Below, piece after piece: positions 26,393 to 37,056 of a stretch of 64,000 nucleotides of DNA. Positions within the stretch are counted from its first letter, which is position 1. Every line of letters starts with the position of its first letter. The stretch spans positions 1 through 64,000 of the forward strand of contig NZ_BADT01000108.1 of NCBI RefSeq assembly GCF_000239855.1, written 5' to 3'. The notes beneath the pieces are model-generated. The model did not search any database. It worked only from the letters and a program-made list of their open reading frames with translations, and was not told the DNA's origin. Both the position numbers and the translations under genes were made by a program. Source of the DNA: Pseudoalteromonas sp. BSi20652 (GTDB taxonomy: Bacteria > Pseudomonadota > Gammaproteobacteria > Enterobacterales > Alteromonadaceae).

Positions 26393-26905
26393 GTGACTTT
26401 TTTAGATTTAATTGATGTAGCCCCGTATTCGTGGGCAGCTATTGGTACTGCGGCTTTTTGTGGTGCTATTATTGGTATAGAGCGCCAGTTGCGCGGCAAA
26501 CCTGTCGGTATTCGTACATCAGCCCTAATAACCTTGGGTACATATTTGTTTTTATCCACTGCGTTTAATTTACAAGGGGATGTAATAGATCATTCTCGTG
26601 TAGTGGGGCAAATAATTACAGGTATTGGCTTTTTAGGGGCAGGCGTTATGCTCGCAAAAGATGGTGCAGTAGTGGGCGTAACCTCTGCTGCAACCATCTG
26701 GGTGCTTGCATCAATAGGCGTTATGATAGCGACCGAAAACCTTGGCGCTGCAATAAAACTCTCGGTGCTAGTGGTCGGTATTTTATACGGTGTTGACGTA
26801 CTTGAGGCTAAATTTAAAAGCTTAAGTAAAGGTGTACACACTAAAGTAAAAAACTATCAAAAGCGCTATTATCGAAAAGAATTTAACGAATCAGAACGCC
26901 ACTAA
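26393..26905 (+). CDS. MgtC/SapB-family inner-membrane protein
   Basis: A 170-residue membrane protein with about four or five helices. The MgtC/SapB signature is seen in AAFCGAIIGIERQLRGKPVGIRTSALITLGTYLF and GQIITGIGFLGAGVML. The start is GTG, 8 bases after the GNAT-C39 gene, so it may be co-transcribed. The family affects magnesium homeostasis and membrane potential, but many members are not true MgtC. Another member lies at 31319-31735. Confidence 0.88.
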   Translation: MTFLDLIDVAPYSWAAIGTAAFCGAIIGIERQLRGKPVGIRTSALITLGTYLFLSTAFNLQGDVIDHSRVVGQIITGIGFLGAGVMLAKDGAVVGVTSAATIWVLASIGVMIATENLGAAIKLSVLVVGILYGVDVLEAKFKSLSKGVHTKVKNYQKRYYRKEFNESERH

Positions 26906-26919
26906 AAGTGGCGTTTTTT
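26895..26919 (+). terminator. terminator overlapping the MgtC-family stop codon
   Basis: AACGCCACT (26895-26903) pairs with AGTGGCGTT (26907-26915), followed by Ts to 26919. The stop codon lies in the loop side of the hairpin. Confidence 0.9.
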
Positions 26920-26959
26920 AGTGCTATTGAAATTAGTACTATTTGAACAAGCACCATAA

Positions 26960-27970
26960 TTAGCCAAATAATTTTCTCCTAACTACTTTTCTGTAGCCAC
27001 TGGGTGTTTGGCTTAATACTTTTTTAAACACGCGGGTTAAATGCCCTTGGTCGTTATATCCCACTTCTAAAGCCACTTCTTGAATTGATAAATTTGATGA
27101 TGCTAATAACTCTTTCGCACCTTCTACGCGTAATTGTTGCCAATACTCAATAGGGCTTTGATTAGTTGCGGCTCTAAAACGGCGGGTAAAAGTACGGTAG
27201 CTCAAGCTAAATTGGGCAGCGACTTCTTGCAGGTTTAACTCGGTAGCTAAATTGGTTTTTAGCCAAAATTGAATTTGTGCAATTAGCTCGTCGGGGTGAC
27301 GATCAACTGCACCCTCGAGATAGCGTTGATCTTCGTAGGGTTTACGTATTTCGTGCGAAAAGTTTCGCTCTACATGTTGAGCGGCGGCTTTTCCATAGTA
27401 CTGACTAATAATATGTACGATCACATCTGCAAGGGCATTAAGGCTTGCTACGGTGTACATGCGTTCTGACTGGGTTATAAAAAAGTCGGGTTTTAAACGC
27501 ACTAACGGGTAGTCGTGGCTAAATTGATTGGCGTAGTGCCAATGGGTGGTAGCAGGGTGCCCATCAAGTAAGCCAGCCTCAGCTAGTAAGCAGTTGCCAG
27601 TGCCTACACCAATTATATGGCTGCCTGCGCTAAAGCTCTCGCTTAGCCAATCAACTACGTCTTGATTTGTACGCACTACAGGGCGCGGGTTTCGCCAAAT
27701 TCCGGGCACTATAATTAAATCGCTGTAGGGGGCGTTAGTTGTTATGCAATCAGGAATTATCGCAAGGCCTGCGCGAGTGGGTATAAATTCAGCATTTTTA
27801 GCCACTAAATTTATAGCAAGCGGTCTAAAACTTTGCTTATCAATATGGCCTCTAGCAAAGGCTTCGCCGGCTCTTAGCATCTCAATAGGCAGCGTTAAAC
27901 TAGTCACTAATAAATGCGGATAAACCGCTATAGCAATGTTTAATGGTGGATTAGTGTTTTTTTCAGTCAT
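26960..27970 (-). CDS. GlxA-type AraC-family regulator
   Basis: A 336-residue regulator. The N-terminal DJ-1/PfpI-like (glutamine amidotransferase-like) domain shows VPGIWRNPRPVVRTN and GVGTGNCLLAEAGLLDGHPATTHW. The C-terminal AraC helix-turn-helix pair covers residues about 230-330 (LSIQEVALEVGYNDQGHLTRVFKKV). Relatives control amino-acid or quaternary-amine catabolism. It is divergent from fabY with 126 bases between; a regulatory link is possible but not shown. Confidence 0.9.
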   Translation of the reverse strand: MTEKNTNPPLNIAIAVYPHLLVTSLTLPIEMLRAGEAFARGHIDKQSFRPLAINLVAKNAEFIPTRAGLAIIPDCITTNAPYSDLIIVPGIWRNPRPVVRTNQDVVDWLSESFSAGSHIIGVGTGNCLLAEAGLLDGHPATTHWHYANQFSHDYPLVRLKPDFFITQSERMYTVASLNALADVIVHIISQYYGKAAAQHVERNFSHEIRKPYEDQRYLEGAVDRHPDELIAQIQFWLKTNLATELNLQEVAAQFSLSYRTFTRRFRAATNQSPIEYWQQLRVEGAKELLASSNLSIQEVALEVGYNDQGHLTRVFKKVLSQTPSGYRKVVRRKLFG

Positions 27971-28096
27971 ATAAATGCTCCGACCAGTACATTTTGGCCT
28001 TTTGTGCTGAATATTTGGCTATTAAAGCACAATGTGTGGTGCATAATCCATTTAAACTGCGTGTTCTCCTTATAACACGTTTCTAAAAGGTAAATT

Positions 28097-30004
28097 ATGA
28101 CTGCATTACCCGTAATAGTAGGCATGGGTGGCATTAACGCCGCTGGCCGTACTTCTTTTCATCAAGGTTATCGCCGTATCGTGTTAGATAGTTTAAATGC
28201 TCAAGAACGCAGTGAAACATTTTTAGGCCTGGCCACACTGATGAATCTAGTAAGCGTTGTAAACGGCCAATTACAAGATACACAAGGTAATAATGTTGAG
28301 CAAAGCGACATAGAAGCACGCTTTGGTGAGCAAATTATTGCTGGTACTCTTATTCGTAAAATTGAAAAAGAACACTTTGATGCCGATGCCACACCGTGGC
28401 AGCAAAAAATGACGCTAAACGCATCAAGCGATAACGCAATTGTGTTTGAAACTCGCGCTCGCGACTTACCGGTACCTGTTCCAGCTAGCTGGCAAGTTGA
28501 AGAACTTGAAGGCAAAAAAGTAAAAGTAACTATTGCAGCCGACTTAGATGTTAAGCATGACTCAACACGTGATAATCCAATTAAATCTGCAGGGCAATTT
28601 CCGACTGGGTTTGATCCGTCTGTTATGTATAACAGCCGCTATCAGCCTCGTGGTTTGCAAGCGACTATTTTTGCAGCTACCGATGCGATTAAATCAACAG
28701 GGCTTGATTGGCAGCATATTATGAATAGCGTAGAGCCAGATAAAATTGGTACCTATTCAGCATCGGTAATTGGCCAAATGGACGACAAAGGCCTAGGCGG
28801 TTTAGTAAAGGCGCGCCAACAAGGCGACCGTGTTAGCACTAAGCAGTTAGCACTGGGTTTAAATACAATGTCGACCGACTTTATTAACGCGTATGTTACG
28901 GGCAATGTAGGGACTACGTTTTCGACCTCGGGCGCCTGTGCTACGTTTTTATACAACTTACGTGCAGCGGTTAACGACATACAGGCAGGGCGTACACGCG
29001 TTGCGGTTGTCGCAAGTGTTGAATGTGCTATTACACCAGAAGTGATTGAAGGCTTTGGTAACATGAGCGCGCTTGCTAACGTTGAAGGGCTGCGTCGTTT
29101 AGATAACTTATCAAATGATGAAGAACCAAATTACCGAAATAGCAGCCGCCCATTTGGCGATAACTGTGGCTTTACATTAGGTGAAGGCGCGCAAGTTGCT
29201 ATTTTAATGGATGATGCTTTAGCCCTTGAGTTGGGCGCTGATATTATGGGCAGCGTGCCGGATGTGTTTGTAAATGCAGATGGCGTTAAAAAATCAATTA
29301 CGTCACCTGGCCCAGGTAATTATATTACCATGGCAAAATCAGTAGCACTTGCTAGCAGCTTATTAGGTAAAGAAGCACTACAAGAACGTAGCTTTATTTT
29401 AGCCCATGGTTCTAGTACACCGCAAAACCGTGTAACAGAGTCTTTGATTTATCATAAAGTGGCACAAACGTTTACTATTAATAATTGGAAAGTAACAGCG
29501 CCAAAAGCCTATGTTGGTCATACTATAGCTCCTGCAAGTGGCGACCAATTAGCGATAGCTTTAGGTGTATTTAGCCATAATATTATGCCGGGTATTACCA
29601 CAATTGATAAAGTGGCTGATGATGTTTACACCGATCATCTTGATATTCGTAATAGCCATTACGAATGCGCCGATATGGATATTGCTTTTATAAATTCAAA
29701 AGGCTTTGGCGGTAACAATGCAACAGCTACCGTACTTTCACCAAAAGTAACAATGCAAATGCTCGCTAAGCGCCATGGCGATGAAGTTATGAGTAGTTAC
29801 GCGCAGAAAAACGTGGCAATTAAAGCCGCGCAACAAACGTATCAAGCTCAAGCTGATTTAGGCCAATATGAGCTTATTTACCGCTTTGGCGACGGACTTA
29901 TTGACGACAACGACATTGTAATAGACGAGCAAAGTATTCAGTTACCTGGCTTTGAAAAAGCAATTACGTTTAGCACAACAAATTCCTATCAAGATATGTT
30001 TTAA
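28097..30004 (+). CDS. fabY: beta-ketoacyl-ACP synthase, FabY type
   Basis: A 635-residue ketosynthase, longer than FabB/FabF (about 410). It matches the length and N terminus type (PVIVGMGGINAAGRTSFHQGYRR) of Pseudomonas FabY, which starts fatty acid synthesis by condensing acetyl-CoA with malonyl-ACP in place of FabH. The active-site Cys is in FSTSGACATFLYNLRAA (near residue 277), with His residues in ILAHGSSTPQNR and VGHTIAPASGDQ, giving a Cys-His-His triad. It has its own terminator. The assignment is by overall pattern; I cannot see whether fabH exists elsewhere. Confidence 0.85.
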   Translation: MTALPVIVGMGGINAAGRTSFHQGYRRIVLDSLNAQERSETFLGLATLMNLVSVVNGQLQDTQGNNVEQSDIEARFGEQIIAGTLIRKIEKEHFDADATPWQQKMTLNASSDNAIVFETRARDLPVPVPASWQVEELEGKKVKVTIAADLDVKHDSTRDNPIKSAGQFPTGFDPSVMYNSRYQPRGLQATIFAATDAIKSTGLDWQHIMNSVEPDKIGTYSASVIGQMDDKGLGGLVKARQQGDRVSTKQLALGLNTMSTDFINAYVTGNVGTTFSTSGACATFLYNLRAAVNDIQAGRTRVAVVASVECAITPEVIEGFGNMSALANVEGLRRLDNLSNDEEPNYRNSSRPFGDNCGFTLGEGAQVAILMDDALALELGADIMGSVPDVFVNADGVKKSITSPGPGNYITMAKSVALASSLLGKEALQERSFILAHGSSTPQNRVTESLIYHKVAQTFTINNWKVTAPKAYVGHTIAPASGDQLAIALGVFSHNIMPGITTIDKVADDVYTDHLDIRNSHYECADMDIAFINSKGFGGNNATATVLSPKVTMQMLAKRHGDEVMSSYAQKNVAIKAAQQTYQAQADLGQYELIYRFGDGLIDDNDIVIDEQSIQLPGFEKAITFSTTNSYQDMF

Positions 30005-30022
30005 GCACACATACTTGTTAGC

Positions 30023-30047
30023 AAGGCGCTTTTTAAGCGCCTTTTTT
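30023..30047 (+). terminator. fabY terminator
   Basis: AAGGCGCTT (30023-30031) pairs with AAGCGCCTT (30035-30043), then six Ts. Confidence 0.93.
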
Positions 30048-30185
30048 AATGCCTCAAATATATTTATCTATTAAGTTTTTTCTAAGTGAAGCTCATTAAA
30101 TGAACTATTTTTTTGTATTTACACTTGCTTTTATGTCGATCGTTTGTTTCTATTATATAAACACTATCTAGGATGGATAAAACTG

Positions 30186-31211
30186 ATGAAAAAACTAATA
30201 TTAGCGCTTTCTTTAACTTCTGCTTTTACTCAACTCTCTGCGTTTGCTGACGACTTTGTCCCTGCAGAGGTGATTAATAAAAACTACGATCAGCTCACTA
30301 ATACTTCTTCGCGCGCTTCGAGGTTAGAGGGGATTAATTTGAGCAGTTACGTGGTTGATAAAAGCGGGCAGGTTAGCGATATCGAAATTGTAGCTTCAGC
30401 TGGTCAAAAGAAATATCAAAGAGAAGTAATGGACTACGTGTCTAAGCTCAACTATAAAAGTGCAAAACTAAATGGCGAGACTATACCTGTAGCAAAAACC
30501 ATTACTGTAAGTTCGCAAAATTTACATATTAATTTTTCAAACGATAAAGCGTCTCGCGGCTTTTTTAATGATTATGAGCAAGCTAGTAAATTAATTGATG
30601 AAAAGAAATACGATGAAGCTAAAAGCCGTATCGATGAATTAGAAAATGAACATACAAAAAATACGGTTGAGATTGTTTTGCTTGCATGGCTTAAAAGCCA
30701 GCACAGTTATTTTGTGCAAGATTGGAAGAGCTTTGATCAGCATATCTACGAAGCGTTTTTATTTAGAGAAAATCTACCGGATCAAATTCAAAAACGTGTG
30801 ATTAAAAACGCTTTACAGTGGTTTATATCAAAACAAGATTATGTACGTGCTTATGATGCAATAGATGCACTAGGCAATATTGAATCCATAACCTTTACAG
30901 AGCAAAACAAGGAACAGTTGTTAACTCAAGTGAACGATATTTATAAAAACTCGGGAGATATTGAGCAACAATTTAGTTTAGCTTCAGAACAAGCTGTAAT
31001 GCCTATGATGTCGAAGTCTGAAGTTAAATTAGAATCAGAATTACCACTGAGCAAAGTGCAACTTAGATGCGAAAACAAAGTCGTTGACTATGACACTAAT
31101 ACAATTGATAAAATTGTTATTTCGAAAAATGATTTGCGTTGTGGATTATTAATAAAAAGCGCTCAAGCACAAACAATTACACTTAAGCAAAGCGGTGAAA
31201 GCTTTTTATAA
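30186..31211 (+). CDS. secreted protein with TonB-C-terminal-like domain
   Basis: A 341-residue exported protein from the ATG at 30186 (AGGATGG upstream), with signal peptide MKKLILALSLTSAFTQLSAFA. Residues about 25-115 resemble the TonB C-terminal fold (SSYVVDKSGQVSDIEIVASAG, MDYVSKLNYKSAKLNGETIPVAKTI). The rest is helical, possibly TPR-like (YEQASKLIDEKKYDEAKSRIDELE). It has no membrane anchor after the signal peptide, so it is not a normal TonB; such proteins may act in the periplasm. Function unknown. Confidence 0.7.
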   Translation: MKKLILALSLTSAFTQLSAFADDFVPAEVINKNYDQLTNTSSRASRLEGINLSSYVVDKSGQVSDIEIVASAGQKKYQREVMDYVSKLNYKSAKLNGETIPVAKTITVSSQNLHINFSNDKASRGFFNDYEQASKLIDEKKYDEAKSRIDELENEHTKNTVEIVLLAWLKSQHSYFVQDWKSFDQHIYEAFLFRENLPDQIQKRVIKNALQWFISKQDYVRAYDAIDALGNIESITFTEQNKEQLLTQVNDIYKNSGDIEQQFSLASEQAVMPMMSKSEVKLESELPLSKVQLRCENKVVDYDTNTIDKIVISKNDLRCGLLIKSAQAQTITLKQSGESFL

Positions 31212-31218
31212 AAATTGT

Positions 31219-31247
31219 AACTCCCCACATATAAATTATGGGGAGTT
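31219..31247 (+). terminator. hairpin after the TonB-C-terminal-like gene
   Basis: AACTCCCCA (31219-31227) pairs perfectly with TGGGGAGTT (31239-31247). The following T run is poor. It sits between convergent genes. Confidence 0.65.
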
Positions 31248-31318
31248 ATTGCATTAATAAGTCTTGGCTATTTAAACAATGCATTGGAATTTTGCTGCAA
31301 TACTTATTAAAAAAACAG

Positions 31319-31735
31319 TTACTTAAACTTTTTTACATACCTAAGCGTTATAAAATTAATAATGGCAAGTAAAATGGCTATTTCGTAGCGGCTGTACGCT
31401 ACGGCTATACCAATTAAACCCATATTCCAAATACTTGCTGCGGTTGCTGTGCCGGAGGTTGATTTATTATTTTTCAAAATTGCGCCACCGCCAATAAAAC
31501 CAATGCCCGTAATGATGCCTTGCAATATTTTTGATTGAGCTTCTGCGCCATCTAAAACCGACATAGCAATTAATGCATACCCACACGATGCAACAGCAAC
31601 AAGAGGAAAGGTACGAAGGCCTGCGCCATCATTACTTCGCTCTCTGTCGTAAGCCATGGGTAGTGCAAGTAGGTATGCAATACCTAAGTGTATTAAATTA
31701 TCGATGATTTCATTCCACTGTAAATCAATTTCCAT
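31319..31735 (-). CDS. MgtC/SapB-family inner-membrane protein (second copy)
   Basis: A 138-residue membrane protein from the ATG at 31735, with AGG just upstream; an in-frame upstream ATG at 31792 lacks one. Signature: LALPMAYDRERSNDGAGLRTFPLVAVASCGYALI and GIITGIGFIGGGAILKN. It is shorter than the first copy (170). Function in magnesium or membrane homeostasis is known only for some relatives. Single gene. Confidence 0.85.
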   Translation of the reverse strand: MEIDLQWNEIIDNLIHLGIAYLLALPMAYDRERSNDGAGLRTFPLVAVASCGYALIAMSVLDGAEAQSKILQGIITGIGFIGGGAILKNNKSTSGTATAASIWNMGLIGIAVAYSRYEIAILLAIINFITLRYVKKFK

Positions 31736-31948
31736 TATTGAGCCTGTGCTGGTTAACTTTGTTAATAATAAGCAAAAAGCAAGCCATGGCATAAATGACC
31801 GTTAATCAATGAGTTATTGTTAATACCTGTATTTAACAAGAATTATTGAGGAAACTTTTACATGTTTTTATTACTATTTTACGCAATAGTTAATTTGATC
31901 TGAGTTTTAAAGCCCCGTATTCTTTTATCCAGACTAAAAGACACCTAT

Positions 31949-33473
31949 GTGAATCTCTTGCCTTTAAATAAAACATTAAGCACACCCACTAAGCTTGAAA
32001 AAACAGCCTTACTATTTTGCGTTGGGTTATCTGTTATTGCTTTTTTATTTCCTGAATTACTCACAGAGCACTTACAACCCGCTATTAATAAAATTTTAGG
32101 TTATTTAGGGTCGCCATTTTTTATATTGGTAAACCTGTTACTTTTTCTGTGATAGCTATTGCTATAAGCCCATTAGGGCAACGAAAAATAGGAGGAGTAC
32201 AAGCACTTGTTGAGTTTAGTACCTTTGGTTGGCTTTCTATGTTGTTTGCAGCAGGAATGGGCTCAGGACTTATATTTTGGGGAGTAGCAGAGCCTGCACT
32301 ACACACGGTTAATTCGCCTTTAAAGCAAAGCTTGTATCCTAACAATCAAACAAGTGGTTTGGCACTTACACTAGTTAATTGGGGCGCGCATGCATGGGCA
32401 CTCTATGCAGTATTTGGCTTGGTATTAGGTGGGCTTACTCGCAATAGTGGTAAAGCGGGCGATATTAGCGCTCCTGTGATCAGTGCAACTAAAAGCGTTA
32501 TTAATCGGGCTTGGCAGTTACAGCTGAGCTTTAGCATTAAATTAATTGCCATACTTGCAATATTTTTTGGTGTCGTGGGCACAATTGCTAATTCAACTTT
32601 ATTACTGCGTAAGGGGCTCGAGCTTGAGTTAGGGCTTGAGTCTGCTTTATTTTCGGGGTTTATTATTATTTTTTTAATTGCGCTGCTTTATACCATTTCT
32701 GCAAAGTTGGGGCTTAAAAAAAGGAATTCAAACTCTTAGTAAGTTTAATGTGTTTTTAGCTATTTTCACTTATAGCATGGCTATTAATTTTTGTGCCCAT
32801 AAAGCCAATTATAGACATAGCAATAGGCGGTACATGGGATTACATTCAGCTCATAACCACAGGAACATGGCAGTTTGAAAGCGTACTTAATGACCCAGCA
32901 TGGGCAACAGGTTGGACATACAATTACTATTTTTGGTGGTTAGCTTGGGGTCCGTTTGTTGGTGTGTTTTTGGCAAAAATTAGCCAAGGACGGCCGGTTT
33001 GGCAATACATTTTAGGTGTCGTATTTGTACCAACCTTTGTGACTATTATATGGTTTAGTGTGTTTTCGGGCTCTGCAATTGCGTGGGAACAAACGCACAA
33101 TGCAGGCATTTTAGTGGCTATTAAAGCCGATTATACGCAAGGGCTGTTTGTATTCTTCGAGCAATTAGGGTGGCAAGGCGGTTTATTAATTTGGTCAAGT
33201 TTATTGCTTCTACTCATTTTTGTAGCCACATCGGCAGACTCAGCTATTTTGGTTATTCGCCAATTAAGTGGTGCAAGTGATGCTCAAACATGGAGCTTGT
33301 ATGCTTGGTCGTTTGCACTAGGTTTATGCGCTTTTGTTTTGTTAGTACAAAACAATGAACCATTAAACAGAAGCGTTGCTATTATTGGAGCGCTTCCTTT
33401 TTTAATTATATTTATGTTGCAATTAATTGGTTTTATTAAAGAGTTTACAAATGAACTAATCAATGAAGAATAA
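31949..33473 (+). pseudogene. BCCT-family betaine/choline transporter, three frameshifts as read
   Basis: Joined across frames, the segments give a roughly 508-residue BCCT transporter, the usual length, with 12 expected membrane helices (WGAHAWALYAVFGLVLGG, WWLAWGPFVGVFLAKISQGR). The breaks are single-base and all fall in homopolymers: one T missing at 32142-32146, one A extra at 32716-32722, one T extra at 32788-32792. No other stop is seen. BCCT proteins import compatible solutes such as glycine betaine, or choline, with sodium or protons. The gene begins with GTG and stands alone. It is either a young pseudogene or intact with base-calling errors. Confidence 0.82.
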
Positions 33474-33578
33474 GTATTCATTTAAATATGCCATTATCCT
33501 TAACACATTTTTACAGAGTTATTTTAAAAAAAGGCTAAAATTAAGGTATTAGCCAGTAGTTAGCATTCAGGATGAATT

Positions 33579-33917
33579 ATGCGTATTTTAGTTATTGTTG
33601 TTTTTTTACAAAGTTTACTCGGTTGTACCGCTGTAGGTGTATTGCTTGATAATTCAGCACGCTCGGGTAGTAGCTCTACAAGTTCCGGTACTTTTGTAAA
33701 AGACGAAGACGGCTTGAGTTTCTCAAAAATGGGTTACGCAGTTGACTCCGCTATAGTGCAGTTTGTAAAAGATGAGAGCAATCCAAAACAAACATGTAGG
33801 CAAGTAACAAAGAGTTTAAAAGAGTGTGTAGATGTTGAGGGATCTAATCTACACACTAACGAATCTCACTCTAAGCAGTTAAAAACTGATGATGAAATAA
33901 TAAGTGTTGGTCAATAA
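33579..33917 (+). CDS. small predicted lipoprotein
   Basis: A 112-residue protein whose signal peptide MRILVIVVFLQSLLGC ends in the lipobox LLGC. A Ser-rich linker and a short domain with a pair of Cys (CRQVTKSLKECV) follow. AGGATG precedes the ATG. Its last 47 bases overlap the 3' end of fghA on the other strand. Function unknown. Confidence 0.65.
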   Translation: MRILVIVVFLQSLLGCTAVGVLLDNSARSGSSSTSSGTFVKDEDGLSFSKMGYAVDSAIVQFVKDESNPKQTCRQVTKSLKECVDVEGSNLHTNESHSKQLKTDDEIISVGQ

Positions 33918-34713
33918 AGCTGCTTATAAAAAAGTAGCTATGATCGTAGCCTGCTTGCATTTCAAGTGTAAGCGGGTAGCCTTTTTTATCTGCAATAGCG
34001 ACTAAGTTTTCTGGCTTAAGTTGCTCTTGTAAAAAGCCATCAGCATCACCTTGACTCAGTAACATGGGTAAGTAATGAGCTTGCTCTGCGTTTTTCATCA
34101 GCTCGCAGCTGTCGTATTGCTTCCAAAGCGCTTTATCATTTCCTAAATAACCAGTAAATGCTTTTACACCCCAAGGGCATTCAATCGGATTTACAATAGG
34201 GCTAAAAGCCGAGGCACTTACAAACGCAGTCGGGTTTTTAAGTGCAACCATTAATGCACCGTGCCCGCCCATAGAGTGACCGCTAATTGCTTTTGTGCTT
34301 GTTATTGGAAAATGTTGTTCTATCAATGCTGGTAATTCGTTTACAACATAATCGTACATATTAAAATGGGTGTTGTAAGGCGCTTGCGTGGCATTCACGT
34401 AAAAGCCTGCACCTTGTGCAAAGTCGTAGCTGTCTTCATTGGGTACATTTTCGCCACGCGGGCTGGTGTCAGGCGCTACAATAGCAATACCCAGCTCTGC
34501 TGCTTTTTTAAATGCACCGGCTTTTTGCATAAAATTTTCGTCGGTACAGGTTAAACCTGATAACCAATAAAGTACCGGTACTTTATTTGCTTCACTTGCG
34601 CCTGGTGGCAAAAATACGGCAAAGCGCATAGTGCAATGTGTACTTTGCGAGCTATGAGTATATTGTTTATGCCAACCGCCAGACACTTTTACACTTGAGA
34701 TGTTTTCTAACAT
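33871..34713 (-). CDS. fghA: S-formylglutathione hydrolase
   Basis: A 280-residue alpha/beta hydrolase, the usual FghA/FrmB length. It releases formate and glutathione from S-formylglutathione. The nucleophile Ser is in GHSMGGHGALM (near residue 147), an Asp in SQGDADGFL and the His in AGYDHSYFFI. It is downstream of adhC with 66 bases between, so the two likely form an operon for formaldehyde detoxification. Confidence 0.95.
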   Translation of the reverse strand: MLENISSVKVSGGWHKQYTHSSQSTHCTMRFAVFLPPGASEANKVPVLYWLSGLTCTDENFMQKAGAFKKAAELGIAIVAPDTSPRGENVPNEDSYDFAQGAGFYVNATQAPYNTHFNMYDYVVNELPALIEQHFPITSTKAISGHSMGGHGALMVALKNPTAFVSASAFSPIVNPIECPWGVKAFTGYLGNDKALWKQYDSCELMKNAEQAHYLPMLLSQGDADGFLQEQLKPENLVAIADKKGYPLTLEMQAGYDHSYFFISSFIDQHLLFHHQFLTA

Positions 34714-34779
34714 ACTTAATCCTCAAAAGCCGTAAACTTAAAAGTATTACGGCTTATTATTAAACGTGCTTAGCAGTTA

Positions 34780-36006
<1,227 letters not shown>

Positions 36007-36036
36007 TTATTAAAACACCTTTACAGTATGGTAATA

Positions 36037-36909
36037 ATGGCGCGTTGGAATGGAATAGATGAATTTATAGCGGTTGGTGATGAGGGCAGCTTTACTGCGG
36101 CTGCAAAAACGCTTGGGCTTTCGGTTGCCCATATTAGCCGACACGTTACAGCGCTTGAGCAACGTTTAAATACGCAACTTTTAACCCGTACTACTCGTAA
36201 AGTGGTGTTAACTAATGAAGGTGAAGTGTATTTACATCAAATAAAGCACTTACAACACGCTATGGATGAAGCAACTCAAGGTCTTGCTATTCAACAAAGC
36301 TCCCCTAAAGGAAAAATAAAACTCACCGCACCAGTTATGTACGGAGAGAGCTTTATTATGCCCATAGTACATAATTTCATGAAGGATCATCCCGAGGTCG
36401 AAGTTGTTGCTACACTAAGTAATGAGCAAGAAAACTTGTTAGAGGGCGGTTTTGATTTAGCCATAAGGCTTGGGCACTTAAAAGATTCGAGCTTAAAGGC
36501 GCGTAGGTTAAGTGCGCGGCGTTTTATTATGTGCGCGGCACCGCAGTATTTAACTCGATTTGGTGAGCCGCATACTTTAGGCGAGCTAAACAGCCATGAA
36601 TGTTTAATTGGTAATAGCAGCTACTGGCGCGTAAACGAAAATGGGCGCGATAAACACATTAAAATAGCGGGGCGATTACAGTGTAATAGTGGTTGGGCGC
36701 TGGTGGATGGCGCAAAAAAGGGGCTCGGTATTGTTCAACTCCCAGACTACTACATAGAAAACGAAATTAACTCAGGGCAATTAGTGCCTATTTTAACACC
36801 CTATCAACCACAGCAAGAAGGAGTATGGGGCGTGTATCCACCAAGACAGTTTGTGGCCACTAATGTACGGGTATTGCTCGATTATTTAGTTAAAGGGCTG
36901 AAAGCTTAA
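36037..36909 (+). CDS. LysR-family regulator, probable regulator of adhC-fghA
   Basis: A LysR-type regulator of about 290 residues from the ATG at 36037 (MARWNGIDEF), or three codons longer from 36028; neither has a strong ribosome site. Winged helix: FIAVGDEGSFTAAAKTLGLSVAHISRHVTALEQRL. The effector domain follows (GKIKLTAPVMYGESFIMPIV). It is divergent from adhC, the standard arrangement for a LysR regulator and its target. Regulation of formaldehyde detoxification is inferred from position. Confidence 0.85.
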   Translation: MARWNGIDEFIAVGDEGSFTAAAKTLGLSVAHISRHVTALEQRLNTQLLTRTTRKVVLTNEGEVYLHQIKHLQHAMDEATQGLAIQQSSPKGKIKLTAPVMYGESFIMPIVHNFMKDHPEVEVVATLSNEQENLLEGGFDLAIRLGHLKDSSLKARRLSARRFIMCAAPQYLTRFGEPHTLGELNSHECLIGNSSYWRVNENGRDKHIKIAGRLQCNSGWALVDGAKKGLGIVQLPDYYIENEINSGQLVPILTPYQPQQEGVWGVYPPRQFVATNVRVLLDYLVKGLKA

Positions 36910-37056
36910 CCGCGAGTTAATGGTTAAGTACATATTGCTTTAAATATAGCCAAGTATCAGATTTTTAAATTATTTCTTACATTTTACGCCATACCCAAAG
37001 GCACTTTTTTCGTGCTACTATTGCTCAATACTTTTACAATAATTGTTAAAAATAAT

